Part shown: positions 16,099 through 25,553 of the stretch, piece by piece
Position numbering within the stretch: position 1 is the stretch's first letter
How the letters are laid out: each line of letters starts with the position of its first letter
Source of the DNA: Scatosoma sp045542595
Lineage (GTDB): Bacteria; Bacillota; Clostridia; Christensenellales; Borkfalkiaceae
Assembly (NCBI GenBank): GCA_045542595.1
Contig: JAZQLI010000042.1
Location: 1-49,157, forward strand
Reading direction: 5' to 3'
DNA length: 49,157 nt
Translations under genes and position numbers: made by a program
Notes under the pieces: model-generated
Told to the model about the DNA's origin: nothing
Seen by the model: only the letters and a program-made list of their open reading frames with translations
Databases searched by the model: none

Positions 16099-17781
16099 AT
16101 GCAATTAAAAGGCTCGCAAATTTTAATAAAAACCCTGATTGAACAAGGAGTAACCGACGTATTCGGCTATCCTGGCGGTCAGGTTATCAACATATACGAC
16201 GCGCTGTACGAATATAAAGACCAAATCAACCACGTACTCACCGCGCACGAACAAGGCGCTTCCCACGCCGCCGACGGGTATTCCCGTGCGACGGGTAAGG
16301 TGGGCGTTTGTATCGCAACCAGCGGCCCTGGCGCTACTAACTTGGTTACCGGTATCGCTACCGCTATGCTCGATTCTATCCCCTTGGTAGCCATTACGGG
16401 TAACGTGCCCTGCTCGCTGATCGGGAAGGACAGTTTCCAAGAAATTGATATCACAGGCGTAACGTTGCCTATTACCAAGCATAACTATTTCGTCAATAAA
16501 ATAGAAGACCTTGCCGATACGGTACGCGAAGCGTTTGCCATAGCAAAATCGGGCAGACCTGGGCCTGTACTTATCGATATCCCCAAAGACGTGCAAGTGG
16601 CTTCGTACGAATACGAAGAACAACCCGTCGTTGCTAAAAAACCGTTGCCTAAGGTAAAGGATAGCCTTATAAACGAAGCCGTAGCGATGATTGCGCAAGC
16701 GAAACGCCCGTATATCTATATCGGCGGCGGCGCGGCAGGCTTGGGTATGGGCAAAGATATCGTAGAATTTGCGCAAAAGATAGACGCGGTTATCGGTTGC
16801 TCGTTTATGGGGCTTTCGGCAGTGCCGCAGGACAGTCCCCGTTTCCTTGGTATGCAAGGTATGCACGGACATTACGCTTCGTCGATGGCGCAAAACGAAG
16901 CCGACCTTATCTTGGCGGTGGGCGTGCGCTTTAGCGATAGAGCAACGGGTAACGTTGCGAAGTTTGCTAAAAACAGCAAGATTATTCAACTCGACCCCGA
17001 TTTTGCCGAAGTGAATAAAAACGTCCGCGTAGACTTGGGTTTGGTGGGCGACGTGGAAGATTCGTTCAAGCGTATTGTGCAAGCTTGTCAAAAGCTGGAC
17101 AACTCGTCTTGGATTGTGCGCGTGAACGAGCTGAAAAAGGAAGAACAACAATTTGAAGAAGAAATTGCGGCGGCGGACAGCGCGGCGCTTACGCCCAAGC
17201 AAGTGTTCGATATCATCAACGCTGAAAAGCCTGCAGGCACGGTAATTACTACGGACGTAGGACAACACCAAATGTGGACGGCACAATACGTAGAATTCGA
17301 TAAGCCCCGTCGTTGGGTATCTAGCGGCGGCTTGGGTACGATGGGATTCGGGCTCGGCGCGGCTATGGGCGCGTACGTTGCCACGAAAGAACCCACGGTA
17401 CTTATCACGGGCGACGGCAGCTTCGGTATGAACTTGAACGAGTTGGCTACCGCGGTTACCTATAAATTACCTATCGTTATCGTATTGATGAATAACGGCG
17501 TGTTGGGTATGGTAAGACAGTGGCAAACGCTGTTCTTCGGTAAGAGATATTCTAATACCGTGTTGGATAGAAAAACCGATTTCGTTGCGCTGGCGAAAGC
17601 ATTCGGCGCGGAAGGCGCGTTAGCGGAAACGCCTGTCGAATTCAAGAAAGCGTTCCAAGCGGCGTTAAAAGCGAATAAGCCGACGGTTATCGACGTGCGT
17701 ATTGACAAGGACGAATTTGTATTGCCTATGTTACCCCCGGGCGGCGCGATTGACGACATTATCACTAAGGTTTCCAAATAA
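16099..17781 (+). CDS. ilvB: Acetolactate synthase large (catalytic) subunit
   Basis: 560 residues, ThDP-dependent. Makes 2-acetolactate from two pyruvate or 2-aceto-2-hydroxybutyrate from pyruvate and 2-ketobutyrate. The ThDP-activating Glu is in HEQGASHAADGYSRATGKVG. FAD-contact and central domains follow. The GDGSFGMNLNELATAV...VLMNN motif that holds Mg-ThDP lies near residues 440-468. It is full length, 39 bp after leuA with AAGGAG, and 11 bp before ilvN. The anabolic type is indicated by the adjacent regulatory subunit. Confidence 0.96.
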   Translation: MQLKGSQILIKTLIEQGVTDVFGYPGGQVINIYDALYEYKDQINHVLTAHEQGASHAADGYSRATGKVGVCIATSGPGATNLVTGIATAMLDSIPLVAITGNVPCSLIGKDSFQEIDITGVTLPITKHNYFVNKIEDLADTVREAFAIAKSGRPGPVLIDIPKDVQVASYEYEEQPVVAKKPLPKVKDSLINEAVAMIAQAKRPYIYIGGGAAGLGMGKDIVEFAQKIDAVIGCSFMGLSAVPQDSPRFLGMQGMHGHYASSMAQNEADLILAVGVRFSDRATGNVAKFAKNSKIIQLDPDFAEVNKNVRVDLGLVGDVEDSFKRIVQACQKLDNSSWIVRVNELKKEEQQFEEEIAAADSAALTPKQVFDIINAEKPAGTVITTDVGQHQMWTAQYVEFDKPRRWVSSGGLGTMGFGLGAAMGAYVATKEPTVLITGDGSFGMNLNELATAVTYKLPIVIVLMNNGVLGMVRQWQTLFFGKRYSNTVLDRKTDFVALAKAFGAEGALAETPVEFKKAFQAALKANKPTVIDVRIDKDEFVLPMLPPGGAIDDIITKVSK

Positions 17782-17792
17782 GGAGAAGAGCT

Positions 17793-18293
17793 ATGGAAAA
17801 GAAAAAATTCGTAATAGCGGTATACGTAGAAAACACGGCAGGTGTTTTGACGCGCGTTACCAGTATGTTTACCCGTCGCGGTTTTAACATTGATACGCTT
17901 ACCGTAGGGGAAACGGAAAGAAGCGAATATTCGCGTATTACCATTTGTATGACGGGCGATACGTATGCCAAAGAACAAATGATAAACCAACTGAACAAGT
18001 TGATTGTGGTAAAGAAAGTGGAAGTGTTGGACGAAGACGCCAACAAGCGCGAACTGATGCTTATCAAAGTGCAAAACGCTTCCGAAAACCGTAGTGATAT
18101 TATGACGGCGGTAGACGTATTCCGTGCGAGCGTTATCGATTATTCTACCGAGTCTATGTGTATCGAAGTAACGGGAAATCCGTCGAAGATAGACGCGTTT
18201 GTGAAATTGATGCAGCCGTTCGGTATTTTGGAAATGTGCCGTACGGGTATTGTAGCACTCGATAGGGGCTCGTCTACGTTATTCAATAAATAA
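17793..18293 (+). CDS. ilvN: Acetolactate synthase small (regulatory) subunit
   Basis: 166 residues, the usual IlvN/IlvH length. The N-terminal ACT domain starts KKFVIAVYVENTAGVLTRVTSMFTRRGFNIDTLTVG, the canonical valine-binding loop; the C-terminal ALS_ss_C domain includes STESMCIEVTGNPSKIDAFVKLMQPFGILEMCRTGIVALDRG. It activates IlvB and gives feedback inhibition by valine. GGAG precedes the ATG, and the 11-bp gap to ilvB suggests coupled expression of the two subunits. Confidence 0.95.
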   Translation: MEKKKFVIAVYVENTAGVLTRVTSMFTRRGFNIDTLTVGETERSEYSRITICMTGDTYAKEQMINQLNKLIVVKKVEVLDEDANKRELMLIKVQNASENRSDIMTAVDVFRASVIDYSTESMCIEVTGNPSKIDAFVKLMQPFGILEMCRTGIVALDRGSSTLFNK

Positions 18294-18334
18294 AAAATAA
18301 AAATTAAAACATAAAAAAGGAAAGGAAAAAAATT

Positions 18335-19351
18335 ATGGCTAAAATTTATTATCAACAAGATTGCGATTTGAACAAACTTAACGGCAAAACGGTAGCAATT
18401 ATCGGTTACGGCTCGCAAGGGCACGCGCACGCGCTGAACTTGAAAGATTCGGGCGTGGACGTTGTCGTTGGTCTTTACAAGGGCAGCAAGAGCTGGGAAA
18501 AAGCGGAAAAACAAGGCGTAAAGGTTATGACCGCTGCCGAAGCGGCAAAAGTGGCCGATTTGATTATGATTCTTATCAACGACGAAAAGCAAGCGAAGCT
18601 TTATAAAGAAAGCATCGAACCCAACCTTACCGAAGGAAAAACGTTGGCGTTTGCGCACGGCTTTAACATTCATTTCGGTTGCATTAAGCCCCCGAAGAAC
18701 GTAAACGTTATTATGGTTGCACCCAAAGGTCCTGGACATACCGTTCGTAGCGAATATCAAGCAGGCAAAGGCGTTCCTTGCCTTATCGCTATTGAACAAG
18801 ACGCCACGGGCGACGCGTTGGAAATCGGTTTGGCGTATGCGCTCGGTATCGGCGGTGCAAGAGCAGGCGTTTTGGAAACGACTTTCCGTACGGAAACGGA
18901 AACCGACCTTTTCGGCGAACAAGCAGTACTTTGCGGCGGCGTTTGTGCGTTGATGCAAGCAGGTTTTGAAACGTTGGTAGAAGCAGGCTACGACCCCCGT
19001 AACGCATACTTCGAATGTATCCACGAAATGAAACTTATTGTCGATTTGATTTATCAAAGCGGTTTTGAAGGTATGCGCTATTCCATTTCCAACACGGCGG
19101 AATACGGCGATTACATTACCGGACCGAAGATTATCACCGAAGAAACGAAGAAAGCAATGAAGAAAGTGCTTGCCGACATTCAAGACGGTACGTTCGCAAA
19201 AGATTTCTTGCTCGATATGTCCGACGCAGGCAGCCAAGTACATTTCAACGCTATGAGAAAGAAAGCGGCGGAACACCCTTCCGAAGTGGTTGGTAAGGAT
19301 ATTCGTAAGTTGTATAGCTGGGCGGATGAAGAAAAATTCATCAACAATTAA
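18335..19351 (+). CDS. ilvC: Ketol-acid reductoisomerase (class I)
   Basis: 338 residues, class I KARI length. Mg- and NAD(P)H-dependent isomerisation and reduction of acetolactate. The Rossmann motif GYGSQGHAHALNLKDSGVDVVVGL is followed by the cofactor-specificity loop YKGSKSW. FAHGFNIHF and APKGPGHTVRSEYQAGKGVPCLIA follow. The knotted C-terminal domain has the metal ligands in ETDLFGEQAVLCGG and the later helices. Which cofactor it prefers cannot be settled by eye. A strong AAGGA run precedes the ATG. It is last in the first half of the operon, before the 366-bp repeat region. Confidence 0.96.
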   Translation: MAKIYYQQDCDLNKLNGKTVAIIGYGSQGHAHALNLKDSGVDVVVGLYKGSKSWEKAEKQGVKVMTAAEAAKVADLIMILINDEKQAKLYKESIEPNLTEGKTLAFAHGFNIHFGCIKPPKNVNVIMVAPKGPGHTVRSEYQAGKGVPCLIAIEQDATGDALEIGLAYALGIGGARAGVLETTFRTETETDLFGEQAVLCGGVCALMQAGFETLVEAGYDPRNAYFECIHEMKLIVDLIYQSGFEGMRYSISNTAEYGDYITGPKIITEETKKAMKKVLADIQDGTFAKDFLLDMSDAGSQVHFNAMRKKAAEHPSEVVGKDIRKLYSWADEEKFINN

Positions 19352-19717
19352 AGCGCTGAAATACTTCGTATTTCGGCGTCGAAGGAAAATTTTTCTTGCT
19401 TACGTACGTCTATGTACGCGCACGGCGAAAAATTTTTCTCCTCCTTGAACTACTCGCATTTGAACGCTTTAATGCGGTAGATGTAGTTTAATTCGCTACG
19501 ATGTGGCGTGAGTGGGACAACGAACTACTCGCATTTGAACGCTTTAATGCGGTAGATGTAGTTTAAGTGGTACAACTTGAACTACTCGTATCTAAACCGT
19601 TTTACTTCGCTATTATGCAATATAGTGGGACAACAACAAATAAACAACGCGAAAAGTGCGGCTTTATCGCCGCACTGTCCGTGTTTTAACGAAAAATAAT
19701 ACAAGGTAATAAAAACA
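19352..19717 (+). repeat. 366-bp non-coding gap with direct repeats and hairpins (ilvC-ilvD)
   Basis: No gene is seen. It starts with an 11-bp stem CGCTGAAATAC/GTATTTCGGCG (19354-19378). Two exact 44-nt direct repeats follow (19447-19490 and 19522-19565), each itself an inverted repeat (AACTAC...GTAGTT enclosing CGCATT...AATGCG). A third partial unit starts at 19579, and GTGGGACAAC or GTGGTACAAC occurs three times after the units. Near the end AGTGCGGC/GCCGCACT (19655-19676) forms an 8-bp hairpin with no T-run. The region interrupts an otherwise tight operon, so it may hold a processing site or a repeat insertion. Confidence 0.85.
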
Positions 19718-21379
19718 ATGATTAAAGAAACGATAGTGGACGGATTTCAAAACGCGCCGCACAGGTCGCTGTATCACGCGTTGGGGCTTACCGACGAAGA
19801 ACAAGCGCGGCCGCTTATCGGCGTCGTTTGTTCTTACAACGAAATTGTGCCGGGGCATATCAATCTCGATAAAATAGCACAAGCGGTAAAAATGGGGGTT
19901 GCTATGGCAGGCGGCACGCCGATTATGTTCCCTGCAATCACCGTTTGCGACGGTATCGCTATGGGGCATACGGGTATGAAATATTCGCTTGTTACTCGCG
20001 ATTTGATTGCCGATTCTACCGAAGCGATGGTAATGGCGCACGGCTTCGACGGCTTGGTTATGATTCCTAACTGCGACAAAAACGTACCCGGTTTATTGAT
20101 GGCGGCGGCGCGCTTGAATATTCCCACCGTATTCGTCAGCGGCGGACCGATGCTCGCAGGGAAAGTCGGCGGTAAAAAACGCTCGCTTTCGAGTATGTTC
20201 GAAGCGGTTGGCGCATATACCGCAGGAAAAATTAACGAAGAACAGCTTTGCGAATTCGAGCGCAAGGTATGTCCTACCTGCGGTTCGTGTTCGGGAATGT
20301 ACACGGCGAACTCGATGAACTGCTTAACCGAAGTATTGGGTATGGGGCTGCGCGGCAACGGCACGATTCCTGCCGTATATTCTTCCCGTATCGAGCTTGC
20401 TAAGCACGCTGGTATGCAAGTAATGGAGCTTGTGAAAAAGAATATTCGTCCTCGTGATATTATGACGGCGGCGGCAATTAGAAATGCCATTACGGCGGAT
20501 ATGGCACTCGGTTGTTCGACGAACAGTATGTTGCATTTGCCGGCTATCGCCAACGAATGCGGCGTTCCGTTCGATTTGGAAGAAGTAAACGCTATCAGTG
20601 AAAAAACACCTAATTTGTGCCATCTTGCCCCTGCTGGCCCTACCTATATGGAAGACTTGAACGAAGCAGGCGGCGTGTACGCCGTATTGAAAGAGTTGGA
20701 GAACTTAGGCTTAATAGACACATCCGTATTGACCTGTACGGGTAAAACCTTGAAAGAAACCCTTGTGGGCGTAGTCAATTTAGACGAAGAAGTTATTCGT
20801 AAACCCGAAAACGCATTCGGTAAAACGGGCGGTATCGCGGTGTTAAAGGGCAATCTTGCGCCCGACGGTTGCGTAGTAAAGCGCGCGGCGGTTGCGCCTG
20901 AAATGCTCGTGCACGAAGGACCTGCCAAGGTATTTGAAAGCGAAGAAGAATGTATCGCGGCCATCTACGGCGGTAAAATTGTAAAGGGCGACGTAGTGGT
21001 TATCCGCTATGAAGGCCCTGCCGGCGGACCGGGTATGCGCGAAATGCTTTCGCCTACTTCCGCTATTGCGGGTATGGGATTAGATAAAGACGTAGCGCTT
21101 ATAACCGACGGTAGATTTTCGGGCGCGACGCGCGGTGCGTCTATCGGACACGTTTCTCCTGAAGCGGTATCCGGCGGACCGATTGCGTACGTAAAAGACG
21201 GCGATATTATCGCTATCGATATCCCTAACTATACAATCGAACTCAAAGTTTCTAAGGAAGAGCTGGCAAAGCGTAAAGCGGAAACAACGTTAAAAAAGAA
21301 AGAAGTAAGCGGTTATTTGAAGAGATATAGAGAGCAGGTAAGTTCGGCGGACAAGGGCGCGATTATCAATCATAAATAA
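19718..21379 (+). CDS. ilvD: Dihydroxy-acid dehydratase
   Basis: 553 residues, the usual IlvD length. Dehydrates 2,3-dihydroxy acids to 2-keto acids of Val and Ile with an Fe-S cluster and Mg. Iron-sulfur cysteines occur in MIPNCDKNVPG and CPTCGSCSGMYTANSMNCL; the IlvD C-terminal domain has GPAGGPGMREML and TDGRFSGATRGASIGHVSPEA. AAGGT is the only, modest, ribosome site. It begins the second half of the locus after the repeat-rich gap; no clear sigma-A promoter is seen, so it probably depends on readthrough from ilvC. Confidence 0.96.
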   Translation: MIKETIVDGFQNAPHRSLYHALGLTDEEQARPLIGVVCSYNEIVPGHINLDKIAQAVKMGVAMAGGTPIMFPAITVCDGIAMGHTGMKYSLVTRDLIADSTEAMVMAHGFDGLVMIPNCDKNVPGLLMAAARLNIPTVFVSGGPMLAGKVGGKKRSLSSMFEAVGAYTAGKINEEQLCEFERKVCPTCGSCSGMYTANSMNCLTEVLGMGLRGNGTIPAVYSSRIELAKHAGMQVMELVKKNIRPRDIMTAAAIRNAITADMALGCSTNSMLHLPAIANECGVPFDLEEVNAISEKTPNLCHLAPAGPTYMEDLNEAGGVYAVLKELENLGLIDTSVLTCTGKTLKETLVGVVNLDEEVIRKPENAFGKTGGIAVLKGNLAPDGCVVKRAAVAPEMLVHEGPAKVFESEEECIAAIYGGKIVKGDVVVIRYEGPAGGPGMREMLSPTSAIAGMGLDKDVALITDGRFSGATRGASIGHVSPEAVSGGPIAYVKDGDIIAIDIPNYTIELKVSKEELAKRKAETTLKKKEVSGYLKRYREQVSSADKGAIINHK

Positions 21380-21433
21380 GAAAAGTAAGGAACGTATAAT
21401 TGCGTTTTCAGCTTTAAGGAGTAAAATAAAATT

Positions 21434-22696
21434 ATGGCAATGACAATGACGCAAAAAATCCTTGCGGCGCACGCAGGGTTAGAAGAAGTGTCGGCAGGGC
21501 AACTTATTCTTGTCGACGTAGATAGAGTGCTGGGGAACGACATCACTTCCCCCGTAGCCATTCGCGAATTTGAACGTATCGGCGCAAAAGACGTATACGA
21601 TAAAGAAAAAGTAACGATGGTTATGGACCATTTCGCGCCCAACAAAGACATCAAAGCCGCCGTGCAATGTAAAATGTGCCGCGATTTTTGCGACAGCCAC
21701 GACGTAACTCATTTTTACGACGTGGGTAGAATGGGTATCGAGCACGCGCTACTCCCCGAAAAGGGCTTGGTTGCCCCCGGCGACGTAGTAATCGGCGCGG
21801 ACTCGCATACCTGTACGTACGGCGCAATCGGCGCGTTTTCGACGGGGGTTGGCTCTACGGATATGGCGTGCGGTATGGCAACGGGAAAAGCTTGGTTTAA
21901 AGTGCCGTCCGCTATCAAATTCGTATTAAAAGGCAAACTGAATAAATACGTGTCGGGCAAAGACGTTATTTTGCATATTATCGGCAAAATCGGCGTGGAC
22001 GGCGCGTTGTATAAATCGATGGAATTCGTTGGCGAAGGCGTAAAAGCACTCAGCGTGTTCGATAGGCTTACTATTTCCAATATGGCAATAGAAGCAGGGG
22101 CAAAAAACGGTATTTTCGAAGTGGACGAGCAAACGCTTGCGTACGTAAACGAGCGTTGTAACCGCCCGTACACCGTATATAAAGCGGACGAAGACGCGGT
22201 GTATGACGAAACGTACGAAATCGATTTAAGCGAAATTAAATCGACCGTGGCATTTCCGCACCTGCCCGAAAATACCAAAACGTTTGACGAAATCGGCGAA
22301 GTGGTTATCGACCAAGTGGTAATCGGCTCTTGTACCAACGGACATTATAAAGACTTGGAAGAAGCGGCTGCCATCTTAAAAGGCAAAAAGGTAGCCAAAC
22401 GCGTACGCGCTATCATTATTCCTGCAACGCAAGATATTTATTTGAAAGCGATGGAAAACGGCTTGCTGAAAATCTTTATTGAAGCAGGTTGCGTAGTATC
22501 CACGCCCACTTGCGGACCGTGCTTGGGCGGTTATATGGGTATTTTGGCGGCAGGCGAACGCGCGGTGGCAACTACCAACCGTAACTTCGTAGGTCGTATG
22601 GGCGACGTGCAATCGGAAGTGTATTTGGCGTCCCCTGCCGTAGCGGCGGCAAGCGCTATCGCAGGCAAAATTGCCGACCCCAACGCTATCGTATAA
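21434..22696 (+). CDS. leuC: 3-isopropylmalate dehydratase large subunit
   Basis: 420 residues, the length of the archaeal/Clostridia-type LeuC (homoaconitase-like) rather than the 465-residue proteobacterial type. With LeuD it isomerises 2- to 3-isopropylmalate through a [4Fe-4S] cluster. Cluster cysteines are in VIGSCTNGHYKDLEEA and TPTCGPCLGGYMG; HFAPNKDIKAA and GADSHTCTYGAIGAFSTGVGSTDMA are substrate-site segments. A purine-rich AAGGAG precedes the ATG. Directly followed by leuD after 13 bp. Confidence 0.95.
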   Translation: MAMTMTQKILAAHAGLEEVSAGQLILVDVDRVLGNDITSPVAIREFERIGAKDVYDKEKVTMVMDHFAPNKDIKAAVQCKMCRDFCDSHDVTHFYDVGRMGIEHALLPEKGLVAPGDVVIGADSHTCTYGAIGAFSTGVGSTDMACGMATGKAWFKVPSAIKFVLKGKLNKYVSGKDVILHIIGKIGVDGALYKSMEFVGEGVKALSVFDRLTISNMAIEAGAKNGIFEVDEQTLAYVNERCNRPYTVYKADEDAVYDETYEIDLSEIKSTVAFPHLPENTKTFDEIGEVVIDQVVIGSCTNGHYKDLEEAAAILKGKKVAKRVRAIIIPATQDIYLKAMENGLLKIFIEAGCVVSTPTCGPCLGGYMGILAAGERAVATTNRNFVGRMGDVQSEVYLASPAVAAASAIAGKIADPNAIV

Positions 22697-22709
22697 GGAG
22701 TAATAAACT

Positions 22710-23204
22710 ATGAAATTTCAAGGAAAAGTACTTTCTTACGGGGACAACGTAGACACCGACGTTATTATCCCTGCGCGTTATTTAAATACCATTGACAAAA
22801 AAGAGCTTGCTTCGCACTGTATGGAAGATATCGATAAAGAATTCACGAAAAAGGTGCAAGCGGGGGATATAATGGTAGCAGGCTACAACTTCGGTTGCGG
22901 CTCTTCCCGTGAACACGCCCCCATAGCCATTAAGGAAAGCGGAATTTCGCTTGTCATTGCCAAGTCGTTTGCGCGGATTTTCTACCGTAACTCTATCAAT
23001 ATCGGACTGGCTATCGTGGAATGCGAAGAAGCGGTAAACGGCATTGCAAACGGGGATATCGTGGAAGCGGACTTAGACAACGGCGTTATCTATAACAAAA
23101 CGACGGGTAAATCGTTTAAAACGCAACCCTTTCCTGCGTTTATTCAAAAAATTATCCAAAACGGCGGTTTGGTGGCATCCATTCAAAAGGGCGACGTAAA
23201 ATAA
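22710..23204 (+). CDS. leuD: 3-isopropylmalate dehydratase small subunit
   Basis: 164 residues, the swivelling domain of isopropylmalate isomerase. Marks: GDNVDTDVIIPARYLNT at the N-terminus, then YNFGCGSSREHAPIAIKESGISLVIAKSFARIFYRNSINIGLAIVEC, which holds the substrate-specificity loop. The short length agrees with the 420-residue LeuC partner. AAGGAG lies 8 nt before the ATG. It is cotranscribed with leuC and leuB. Confidence 0.95.
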   Translation: MKFQGKVLSYGDNVDTDVIIPARYLNTIDKKELASHCMEDIDKEFTKKVQAGDIMVAGYNFGCGSSREHAPIAIKESGISLVIAKSFARIFYRNSINIGLAIVECEEAVNGIANGDIVEADLDNGVIYNKTTGKSFKTQPFPAFIQKIIQNGGLVASIQKGDVK

Positions 23205-23228
23205 CGCCGTAAAGGTTAGGTGAAAGAT

Positions 23229-24299
23229 ATGAAAAAATACAAAATTGGCTTACTCCGCGGCGACGGAATCGGACCTGAAATTGTGGACAGCGCGGTACGC
23301 GTGTTGGAAGCGGTTGGCAAGAAATACGCTATAGAGTTTACGTTTACGCCCTATCTTATCGGCGGCGCGGCAATCGACGCGTGCGGCAAACCCTTGCCCG
23401 AAGAAACGGTGGCAGGGTGTTTGGCTTCCGATAGTGTTTTACTCGGCGCGGTAGGCGGTCCGAAATGGGACACTCTTCCCGGTAATTTACGTCCTGAAAA
23501 GGCGCTTTTGGGCATTCGGGAAGCGATGGGCTTATTTACCAACTTACGCCCTGCGAAGCTGTATCCTGCTTTAAAGGACGAATGTCCTTTGCGCGCGGAT
23601 ATCGTGGCAAACGGATTTGATATTATGATAGTACGCGAACTGACGGGCGGTATCTATTTCGGCGAACGCGGTTATCGCGACGGAAAATACGGCGAAGAAG
23701 CGTACGACACCGAAAGCTATAGCCGTATGGAAATAGAACGTATTGCGCGCGTAGCGTTTGAAACGGCGAGAAAACGTCGTAAAAAGCTTATCAGTATCGA
23801 CAAGGCAAACGTTCTCGAAACGTCCCGTTTATGGCGTAAAATCGTACACGAATTAGCCGCTGAATATCCCGACGTGGAAGTGAGTGATATGCTCGTGGAT
23901 AACGCGGCAATGCAGCTGGTGAGAAACCCGTCGCAATTCGACGTAGTAGTAACCAGCAATATGTTTGGGGATATCCTTTCGGACGAAGCTTCGCAAATTA
24001 CGGGCTCTATCGGTATGCTGCCGTCGGCGTCGTTAAACGACGGTACGCGCGGTTTATACGAACCCATTCACGGTTCTGCGCCCGATATTGCAGGTCAAAA
24101 TAAAGCCAACCCCATTGCAACCATTTTATCGGCGGCAATGATGCTCTTGTACGCGTTCAATGAAACGGCGGCGTCCGAAGCGATTGTTTCGGCGGTGGAT
24201 AAAGTGTTGAACGACGGCTATCGCACTGCTGATTTAGCGCACGGCGCGGCGGCGCTTACCACGGTGGAAATGACCGATAAAATTATAGAGAATATTTAA
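23229..24299 (+). CDS. leuB: 3-isopropylmalate dehydrogenase
   Basis: 356 residues. Oxidative decarboxylation of 3-isopropylmalate with NAD+. GDGIGPEIVDSAVRVLEAVG at the start, RELTGGIYFGERGYRDG in the active site, and NMFGDILSDEASQITGSIGMLPSASL with the metal Asp residues; GLYEPIHGSAPDIAGQNKANPIA is the NAD loop. ATG 23229 is preferred because AGG lies at 6-8 nt; a GTG three codons upstream (23220) is the alternative. Two bases separate its stop from the next ATG, so the DUF815 gene is likely coupled to it. Confidence 0.95.
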   Translation: MKKYKIGLLRGDGIGPEIVDSAVRVLEAVGKKYAIEFTFTPYLIGGAAIDACGKPLPEETVAGCLASDSVLLGAVGGPKWDTLPGNLRPEKALLGIREAMGLFTNLRPAKLYPALKDECPLRADIVANGFDIMIVRELTGGIYFGERGYRDGKYGEEAYDTESYSRMEIERIARVAFETARKRRKKLISIDKANVLETSRLWRKIVHELAAEYPDVEVSDMLVDNAAMQLVRNPSQFDVVVTSNMFGDILSDEASQITGSIGMLPSASLNDGTRGLYEPIHGSAPDIAGQNKANPIATILSAAMMLLYAFNETAASEAIVSAVDKVLNDGYRTADLAHGAAALTTVEMTDKIIENI

Positions 24300-24301
24300 A
24301 A

Positions 24302-25489
24302 ATGGAAAGTAAATTGCAACAATTACATACATGCCTTTGTGCGTGCGCGGTGTTCCGCGGCGTATTAGAACACCCCGTATTTTCGTTGTTTGGCGGATAC
24401 TGCTTCACTATGGAAGAAGAACCGTTTGAAAAAATCAATGCGTACGGCGGTTTTGTGGCGGAAATATATAAAAACGGCGGCAATTTAACCAAGCTTGTGC
24501 AAAACTTGCTTTTTGCCGACGAAAACGTATACGTAAAATCGGTGGCGCGCGGTGAAACCGTCAATAAACATATTTTAGCGGCGGCGGAAAGAGAATTGAA
24601 AGTGTTTACCGAGTTCGCCGCTTTGACCGCGGAAGATTTCAACGCGGACATGGGTGCACTCTCTTTAGAAATTCCCACGTTCGATTCGTTCAACGCGGAC
24701 ATGGGTGCTATCTACAAAGAAAGGTTGCAAAACGTTCAAAAATACGGCTACGGAATTTTTTCTTCCCAAGGTATGTTCCGTCTTTCGGACGATAAGGAAA
24801 TAGAGCCTATCGTTTCGGCGGATAAAATAGCTATGGATAGGTTTATCGGTTATGAAAACGAACGTGCAAAGGTAATAGAAAACACGCGTGCATTTTTGAC
24901 GGGCAGACCTGCCGCCAACGTACTTTTATGCGGTGATGCAGGCACGGGAAAATCGTCTACCGTAAAAGCGGTGGCAAATGCGTTTTTTGACGACGGCTTG
25001 CGCCTTATCGAACTGCGTAAAGACCAGCTTTCCTTGCTCCCGTCGGTTATGGCGAAAATCAGCGGTAATCCCTTAAAGTTTATCATTTTTATCGACGACT
25101 TATCATTCAACAAAAGCGACGATAATTTCAGTATGTTAAAAGCGGCGCTCGAAGGCTCGGCAAGTGCGAAAGCGGATAACGCGGTAATTTACGCGACGAG
25201 CAATCGTCGGCACATCATCAAAGAGAGTTTTGGGGATAGGGACGGCGACGACGTGCACAGAAACGATACTCTACAAGAAACCCTTTCCCTTTCCGAACGG
25301 TTTGGGCTTGTGGTACTCTTCTCTAAGCCGAACAAGCAGTTGTATTTGGAAATCGTCAAAACGTTGGCGCAAAAGCGTGGCGTAGTAATGGACGAAAAGC
25401 AGCTGGAAATAGAAGCCGAAGCGTTTGCGCTCCGCAAGGGGAATCGGTCGGCGCGGTGTGCGGAGCAGTTTATCGAAAGTTTATTGTAA
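24302..25489 (+). CDS. DUF815 family AAA+ ATPase
   Basis: 395 residues. The N-terminal helical part (1-175) leads to an AAA+ core with Walker A LLCGDAGTGKSSTVKA, Walker B FIIFIDDLSFNKSDDNF, sensor-1 AVIYATSNRRHI and a C-terminal lid. This order and the GNRSAR-containing lid fit DUF815 (PF05673), a Clostridia-rich family of unknown role. A 20-nt exact repeat 51 nt apart (24638 and 24689) makes FNADMGA occur twice, 17 residues apart. It is translated from an ATG 2 nt after leuB without a clear ribosome site. Its place inside a branched-chain amino acid operon is odd. Confidence 0.85.
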   Translation: MESKLQQLHTCLCACAVFRGVLEHPVFSLFGGYCFTMEEEPFEKINAYGGFVAEIYKNGGNLTKLVQNLLFADENVYVKSVARGETVNKHILAAAERELKVFTEFAALTAEDFNADMGALSLEIPTFDSFNADMGAIYKERLQNVQKYGYGIFSSQGMFRLSDDKEIEPIVSADKIAMDRFIGYENERAKVIENTRAFLTGRPAANVLLCGDAGTGKSSTVKAVANAFFDDGLRLIELRKDQLSLLPSVMAKISGNPLKFIIFIDDLSFNKSDDNFSMLKAALEGSASAKADNAVIYATSNRRHIIKESFGDRDGDDVHRNDTLQETLSLSERFGLVVLFSKPNKQLYLEIVKTLAQKRGVVMDEKQLEIEAEAFALRKGNRSARCAEQFIESLL

Positions 25490-25553
25490 AACGCTTGCGA
25501 GTAGCGCGAGTGAAACTCGAACACAAAAAACAATTTCCATAAAGGAGAAAAAT

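Noticed and set aside
16123..17286. 387-codon reverse open frame opposite ilvB
   Set aside because: It mirrors the catalytic subunit, has implausible composition (Arg/His/Tyr-rich) and no ribosome site.
18140..19276. 378-codon reverse open frame opposite ilvN-ilvC
   Set aside because: It is a shadow of two well-matched genes on the other strand.
19447..19640. Repeats after ilvC as a CRISPR array
   Set aside because: Only two full units and one partial, with similar rather than unique spacers and no cas genes.
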